Assembly: GCA_018830845.1 (NCBI GenBank)
Contig: JAHJRS010000049.1
Location: 1 to 5,787, forward strand
Direction: 5' to 3'
DNA length: 5,787 nucleotides
From: Nanobdellota archaeon
GTDB taxonomy: Archaea; Nanobdellota; Nanobdellia; Pacearchaeales; GW2011-AR1
In this document: positions 5,378-5,787 of the stretch, in pieces
How positions within the stretch are numbered: the stretch's first letter is position 1
Layout of the letters: each line of letters opens with the position of its first letter
Program-made: the position numbers and the translations under genes
The notes under the pieces: generated by a model
The model's input: the letters and a program-made list of their open reading frames with translations, nothing else
What the model was told of the DNA's origin: nothing
The model's database searches: none

Positions 5378-5393
5378 TAAAGTCAAAGCCAAT

Positions 5394-5717
5394 TTATTTT
5401 TGAGCCTTTGAGCCCTTAATAAGTTCATCCCGTAGCTTTTTTACCTCAGAACTAAGCTTGTTTTCCTGTTCTTCAAGTTTTTTTAGCTGTGTACTAAGAA
5501 TTTTTTCCTTCCTTTTGAGGTCTTCCACAGTTGATTCCTTTGCTACTTTAATCATGATCTGCCCGACAACTTTATAGACGTCATCTTTTGATTTTTCAAC
5601 CTCTCCAAGTGCCGCAACGGTTTCATTTAGCTCCATTTGGAATGCCTGTTTTTGCATTAAAATTGTCTGGAGGCTTTCCTGAAAGAACTGGATTTTCTGC
5701 ATTTTATCGTTTTCCAT
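5394..5717 (-). CDS. pfdB: Prefoldin subunit beta
   Basis: Prefoldin is an ATP-independent chaperone built from two alpha and four beta subunits; it captures unfolded proteins with coiled-coil tentacles and hands them to the thermosome. This 107-residue protein has the beta-subunit plan: N-terminal coiled coil (about 5-40, with heptad L, M, F, A positions), a beta-hairpin core containing D46-V-Y-K-V-V-G52-x-I-M-I-K, the signature of the family, and a second coiled coil (about 64-97) rich in Lys/Glu. It is slightly shorter than usual (about 115-120), from a short Lys-rich tail. The start at 5717 gives a normal N terminus; Met6 is an alternative. An AT-rich TATA-like element lies about 24-30 bases upstream. 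In many archaea this gene follows rpl37Ae, rpoP or a Pcc1-like gene; only the last few codons of the upstream neighbour are visible here. Confidence 0.92.
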   Translation of the reverse strand: MENDKMQKIQFFQESLQTILMQKQAFQMELNETVAALGEVEKSKDDVYKVVGQIMIKVAKESTVEDLKRKEKILSTQLKKLEEQENKLSSEVKKLRDELIKGSKAQK

Positions 5718-5737
5718 TTTTATCCTGTTTGAATTTG

Positions 5738-5750
5738 TAAAAATTTAAAT
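5738..5750 (-). promoter_or_regulatory. Possible TATA box for prefoldin beta
   Basis: The minus strand reads ATTTAAATTTTTAC, roughly 24-30 bases before the ATG at 5717. The tract is AT-rich and imprecise, so the exact box is unclear, and the gene may also be read from an upstream promoter. Confidence 0.35.
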
Positions 5751-5787
5751 CATTCAGCCTTGACTGTCTTTACTTTTCTTCTGGGCT
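5750..5787 (-). CDS. Possible C-terminal end of a gene entering from the right edge
   Basis: One minus-strand frame is open from the window edge and ends at TGA (5750-5752), encoding a basic tail, P-R-R-K-V-K-T-V-K-A-E. A second frame also stays open and ends at TGA 5754-5756 (A-Q-K-K-S-K-D-S-Q-G), so the frame choice is not certain. The gap to prefoldin beta would be about 32 bases. Too little is visible to name the product. Confidence 0.35.
   Translation of the reverse strand, partial: PRRKVKTVKAE

Noticed and set aside
1..5787. tRNA, rRNA, CRISPR array, insertion sequence, or phage genes.
   Set aside because: No cloverleaf-like GC-rich segment, no regularly spaced repeats, no transposase or integrase motifs, and no terminal inverted repeats were noticed on either strand.

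Overview
The window looks like a piece of a small, AT-rich archaeal genome, most probably a DPANN lineage of the Pacearchaeota/Woesearchaeota kind. The archaeal assignment rests on a prefoldin beta subunit, a Dph2-type diphthamide protein, a SepF, an archaeosortase-family protein, and TATA boxes centred about 25-29 bases upstream of most start codons (leaderless promoters) with almost no Shine-Dalgarno sequences. The DPANN assignment is inference, from gene compactness, the short form of Dph2 and the general look of the hypothetical proteins. Coding density is very high. No stretch above about 120 bases lacks a gene, and I see no tRNA, rRNA, CRISPR array or mobile element.

Left block, plus strand (1-1133): a membrane-anchored protein with a four-cysteine outer domain, probably cut by the left edge, overlaps by 4 bases (ATGA) a COG2426/Sm_multidrug_ex-type membrane protein. 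The second gene collides tail to tail, with a 20-base overlap, with the next block.

Cell-surface block, minus strand (1114-3303): a 536-residue secreted protein with a signal peptide, several Ig-like beta domains and a C-terminal transmembrane helix plus basic tail is followed 42 bases later by an archaeosortase/exosortase-family membrane enzyme with the Cys/Arg/His set of its family. This pair is the most interesting candidate system: a surface (possibly S-layer) protein next to the transpeptidase that may process its tail, with no recognisable PGF-CTERM-type motif. A 119-base divergent promoter region separates it from a plus-strand gene for a 130-residue four-helix membrane protein (3423-3815).

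Right block, minus strand (3824-5787): in transcription order, the tail of an unidentified gene at the right edge, prefoldin beta, SepF (FtsZ membrane anchor), an unrecognised 118-residue protein, and a Dph2 homologue lacking the whole N-terminal domain. The last four each have their own candidate promoter. The two promoters nearest the Dph2-like gene share an unusual C-run/A-run element just upstream of the TATA box. The truncated Dph2 keeps two of the three cluster cysteines and has an in-frame stop two codons before its ATG, so it is a genuinely short protein and not a mis-called start.
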